64,000 nucleotides of DNA, taken from NCBI RefSeq assembly GCF_014648075.1, contig NZ_BMQK01000013.1, forward strand, positions 1 through 64,000. The letters are read 5' to 3'. This DNA is from Streptomyces ruber. GTDB lineage: Bacteria > Actinomycetota > Actinomycetes > Streptomycetales > Streptomycetaceae. Position 1 is the first letter of the stretch. The number at the start of each line of letters is the position of its first letter. Of this stretch, positions 61,231-64,000 are shown piece after piece. Position numbers and translations under genes: made by a program. The notes beneath the pieces are model-generated. The model was not told where the DNA came from and made no database searches. It was given only the letters and a program-made list of their open reading frames with translations.

Positions 61231-62655
61231 TCAGCGCCCGCCCGCCGCTTCCTCCAGCACCTTCCCCAGCACCTTGAGCGCCTCCGGATAGGCCCGCTCC
61301 CGGGGCGTCCCGTAGCCGATCACCAGCCCCTGCGGGCGGTCGGCGCCGGGGGTGTGCCAGTGGTCACCCAGGCGGCCGACGGCGAGTCCCTCCGCTTCGG
61401 CTCCCGCCAGTACCGCGTCCTCGTCCGGCACGTCGACGAGCGCGTGCAGCCCCGCCGCGATGCCCCGCACCTCCCGCTCCGGGCCCAGCAGGTCCAGCAA
61501 CTGGTCCCGGCGCCGCCGGTACCGGAGCCGGCAGGCGCGGACGTGCCGGTCGTACGCCTGGCTGGTGATCATGTCGGCGAGTGCCAGCTGGCCCACGGAC
61601 TCGGTGTGGTGGTCACTGTGCAGCTTGGCGTCCGCGACGGCGTCTACGAGGTGCGGCGGCAGCACCATCCAGCCGAGGCGCAGCGCGGGTCCGAGCGTCT
61701 TGGAGGCGGTTCCCAGGTAGGCGACGTGGTTGGGCGCCATGCCCTGGAGGGCGCCCAGCGGCTGCCGGTCGTAGCGGAACTCGCCGTCGTAGTCGTCCTC
61801 GACCAGGAGCCCGTCGTGCGTGCGCGCCCAGTCGGTGAGCGCCCGCCGCCGCTCGGGGTGCAGGGTGACACCGGTCGGGTACTGGTGCGCCGGCGTGACC
61901 ACGACGGCCGCGGGGCTGTCCAGGCCGTCGACGCGGGCGCCCCGTCCGTCCACCGGCAGCGGGACGACCGACCCGCCGTTGCGGCGCACGACCTCCCGGT
62001 GGAACGGCGTCCCGGGGTCCTCCATGGCGACCGTCCCGCCGCCCAGCACACGCGTGAGCAGGGCCAGCCCCTGTACGTAGCCCGAGGTGACGACGATCCG
62101 CTCGGGAGGTGCGAGGACCCCGCGCGCCCGCCCCAGGTAGGCCGAGAGCGCCGTCCGCAGCTCGATGCGGCCGCGCGGATCGCCGTAGTCGTACGCCAGG
62201 GAGGGCGCCGTCGCGATCGCGCGCCGCATCGCGCGCAGCCAGGACGCCGCCGGGAAGGTGCCCACGTCGGGGCTGCCTGGCCGCAGATCGAACCGGGGCG
62301 CACGCGCGCGTGCGTCGTCGACGGGCGGTGGGACGGCGTCCGCGGGCAGCGGCGCCACCTCCGTGCCCGACCCCTGACGGGCCGTCAGATAGCCCTCGGC
62401 GACCAGCTGGTCGTACGCGGCCTTGGCCGTCCCCCGGGACATACCGAGCTCGGCGGCGAGGCGCCGGGTCGCGGGCAGCCGGGTGCCCGGAGCCAGCCGC
62501 CCCGCGCGCACGGCGTCCCTGAGCGTGCGCTCCAGCCCCGCCCTGCGCCCCGCGTCCGCGTGCGGCCCGCCCTGCAGCTCCCTCCCGACGCCGGACCAGA
62601 AGTCCTCGGTGTGACCGGGTCCCCTGACCACAGAGAATCGCCCCCCTAGGCACAT
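61231..62655 (-). CDS. MocR/PdxR-type regulator (GntR HTH + aminotransferase domain)
   Basis: 474 residues from ATG 62655; the exact start is uncertain, since the HTH begins only near residue 30. The GntR winged helix (RLPATRRLAAELGMSRGT...) is followed by a fold type I aminotransferase domain with PLP lysine in TASKTLGPALRLGW. MocR proteins sense PLP and often activate pyridoxal genes (PdxR), but no pdx gene is near. The PLP site is intact. Confidence 0.86.
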   Translation of the reverse strand: MCLGGRFSVVRGPGHTEDFWSGVGRELQGGPHADAGRRAGLERTLRDAVRAGRLAPGTRLPATRRLAAELGMSRGTAKAAYDQLVAEGYLTARQGSGTEVAPLPADAVPPPVDDARARAPRFDLRPGSPDVGTFPAASWLRAMRRAIATAPSLAYDYGDPRGRIELRTALSAYLGRARGVLAPPERIVVTSGYVQGLALLTRVLGGGTVAMEDPGTPFHREVVRRNGGSVVPLPVDGRGARVDGLDSPAAVVVTPAHQYPTGVTLHPERRRALTDWARTHDGLLVEDDYDGEFRYDRQPLGALQGMAPNHVAYLGTASKTLGPALRLGWMVLPPHLVDAVADAKLHSDHHTESVGQLALADMITSQAYDRHVRACRLRYRRRRDQLLDLLGPEREVRGIAAGLHALVDVPDEDAVLAGAEAEGLAVGRLGDHWHTPGADRPQGLVIGYGTPRERAYPEALKVLGKVLEEAAGGR

Positions 62656-62696
62656 GAACAACCCAAGGGGACACGTGCCACCCCGGGTACACCAGT

Positions 62697-62724
62697 GGCC
62701 GGGTACCCAGGAGGGCACCCGGCC
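62697..62724 (-). terminator. hairpin downstream of the aminopeptidase P gene
   Basis: 8-bp arms GGCCGGGT / ACCCGGCC, loop 12, 109 bp past the stop of the minus-strand pepP gene. Also near the MocR promoter. Confidence 0.4.
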
Positions 62725-62832
62725 ATCAGTTTCGTATCCGTGTGCGGAACGCACCATAGGGCCTGGATCCGGCACCGTCCGCGGCGCGTGCGCACCGTCA
62801 CGTCCGGGACGGGGTGCCGCCCTTCACGAACG

Positions 62833-64000
62833 TCATCCCTTCAGGGACGCCATCCACGCCTCGACCTCGTCGGAACGGCGGGGCAGGCCCGCGGACAGGT
62901 TCCTGTTGCCGTCCTCGGTGACCAGGATGTCGTCCTCGATGCGGACGCCGATGCCGCGGTACTCCTCGGGCACGGTCAGGTCGTCGGCCTGGAAGTACAG
63001 GCCCGGCTCGACGGTGAGCACCATGCCGGGCTCCAGCGTGCCGTCCACGTACGTCTCGGTCCGCGCGGCCGCGCAGTCGTGGACGTCCATGCCGAGCATG
63101 TGCCCGGTGCCGTGCAGCGTCCAGCGGCGCTGGAGGCCCAGCTCCAGCACTCGCTCGACCGGGCCCTCGACCAGCCCCCACTCGACGAGCTTCTCGGTCA
63201 GCACGCGCTGCGCCGCGTCGTGGAAGTCGCGGTACTTGGCGCCCGGCCGCACGGCCGCGATACCGGCCTCCTGGGCCTCGTACACGGCGTCGTACACCTT
63301 CTTCTGGACGTCGCTGTACGTGCCGTCGACCGGCAGCGTGCGCGTGACGTCGGCCGTGTAGTACGTGTGCGTCTCGACGCCCGCGTCCAGCAGGAGCAGG
63401 TCCCCGGCGCGCACCGGGCCGTCGTTGCGCACCCAGTGCAGCGTGCAGGCGTGCGCGCCGGCGGCGGCGATGGTGCCGTAGCCGACGTCGTTGCCCTCCA
63501 CGCGCGCGCGGAGGAAGAACGTGCCCTCGATGTACCGCTCGGACGTGGCCTGTGCCTTGTCGAGGACCTTCACCACGTCCTCGAAGCCGCGCACGGTCGA
63601 GTCGACGGCCTTCTGCAGCTCGCCGATCTCGAAGTCGTCCTTCACCAGCCGTGCCTCGGAGAGGAAGACCCGCAGCTCCTCGTCGCGCTCGGCGGTCACC
63701 TTGTCGTGCAGCGCCGCCTCGATGCCGGCGTCGTACCCGCGCACGACCCGGACCGGGCCGGTGGCCTCCTTGAGCTTCTCGGGCAGCTCGCGGACGTCCG
63801 AGGCCGGGATGCCGTACAGCTTCTCGGCCTCGGTGAGGGAGTGGCGGCGGCCGACCCACAGCTCGCCCTGGCCGGAGAGCCAGAACTCGCCGTTCTCCCG
63901 GTCGGAGCGCGGCAGCAGGTAGATCGTCGCCCGGTGTCCCTCGTCCGTGGGCTCCAGCACCAGGACGCCGTCCTCGGTCTGGTTGCCGGTGAGGTACGCG
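62833..64000 (-). CDS. Xaa-Pro aminopeptidase (aminopeptidase P), cut by window edge
   Basis: 389 codons are visible; the N-terminal start is beyond base 64000. The AMP_N domain (family PF05195) precedes the M24 'pita-bread' core with metal ligands Asp (LLLDAGVE), Asp (TADVTRT), His (HGTGHMLG), Glu (TVEPGLYF) and Glu (RIEDDIL). It removes the N-terminal residue before proline. The reading frame continues through 64000 without a start, so it is partial. All ligands visible. Confidence 0.93.
   Translation of the reverse strand, partial: AYLTGNQTEDGVLVLEPTDEGHRATIYLLPRSDRENGEFWLSGQGELWVGRRHSLTEAEKLYGIPASDVRELPEKLKEATGPVRVVRGYDAGIEAALHDKVTAERDEELRVFLSEARLVKDDFEIGELQKAVDSTVRGFEDVVKVLDKAQATSERYIEGTFFLRARVEGNDVGYGTIAAAGAHACTLHWVRNDGPVRAGDLLLLDAGVETHTYYTADVTRTLPVDGTYSDVQKKVYDAVYEAQEAGIAAVRPGAKYRDFHDAAQRVLTEKLVEWGLVEGPVERVLELGLQRRWTLHGTGHMLGMDVHDCAAARTETYVDGTLEPGMVLTVEPGLYFQADDLTVPEEYRGIGVRIEDDILVTEDGNRNLSAGLPRRSDEVEAWMASLKG

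Overview
The window is a 64-kb piece of a high-GC actinomycete chromosome, almost certainly Streptomyces. It carries the sporulation pair ssgR-ssgA, SsgA-type and FemX-type proteins, a fused cydCD, F420-dependent enzymes, GTG/TTG starts and very strong third-position GC. Gene order (ino1-padR-PBP-femX-rpsF-ssb-rpsR-rplI-dnaB ... ssgRA-thiC ... cydABCD ... serS-pheA) matches the core arm near the replication origin of Streptomyces. Eleven sites identical to, or one base from, the ParB-binding sequence GTTTCACGTGAAAC are scattered through it, which also argues for an origin-proximal position. I see no insertion sequence, prophage, tRNA, rRNA or CRISPR array.

Layout. 1-8.5 kb: myo-inositol phosphate synthase (cut by the left edge) behind a PadR regulator with a 35-bp perfect palindrome upstream, then a class A penicillin-binding protein, a GT87 membrane glycosyltransferase, and a femX/alanine-racemase-fold pair (cell wall). 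8.7-14 kb: the rpsF-ssb-rpsR-rplI cluster with a leader that can hide its own ribosome-binding site, a MATE exporter, and dnaB behind a group of DnaA-box-like sequences. 14-22.6 kb: a serine hydrolase, MarR/GNAT genes, a flavohaemoglobin, a Nudix hydrolase, a LysR regulator, and a coupled holin-like/ptpA/PLP-lyase operon. 22.6-29.6 kb: cupin, small membrane protein, ssgR-ssgA, a YibE/F membrane protein with a His-rich repeat, and thiC under a TPP riboswitch.

29.7-41.5 kb: metallophosphatase, LacI regulator, a HisC-type aminotransferase, and cydA-cydB-cydCD (cytochrome bd oxidase and its assembly ABC exporter) behind a perfect Rex operator, followed by a secreted M23 peptidase. 41.5-50.7 kb: two HAD phosphatases, an F420-type monooxygenase, kptA, an epoxide-hydrolase-like protein and a four-gene ABC-2 export operon made of two ATPase-permease pairs. 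50.7-59 kb: serS, pheA and a copper/haem cluster (DyP peroxidase, CopC-CopD fusion, PCu(A)C chaperone, SCO1, YcnI). 59-64 kb: membrane protein, anti-sigma-type ATPase, MocR/PdxR regulator and aminopeptidase P (cut by the right edge).

The clearest unusual signals are non-coding: parS sites placed inside other functional elements (a TPP-riboswitch stem, a convergent terminator loop, a start-codon region, a peroxidase gene), three DnaA-box groups outside any origin, and short tandem repeats concentrated in and around metal-handling genes. I found no clearly new multi-gene system. The best candidates for undescribed biology are the double use of parS DNA and the femX-linked racemase-fold protein.
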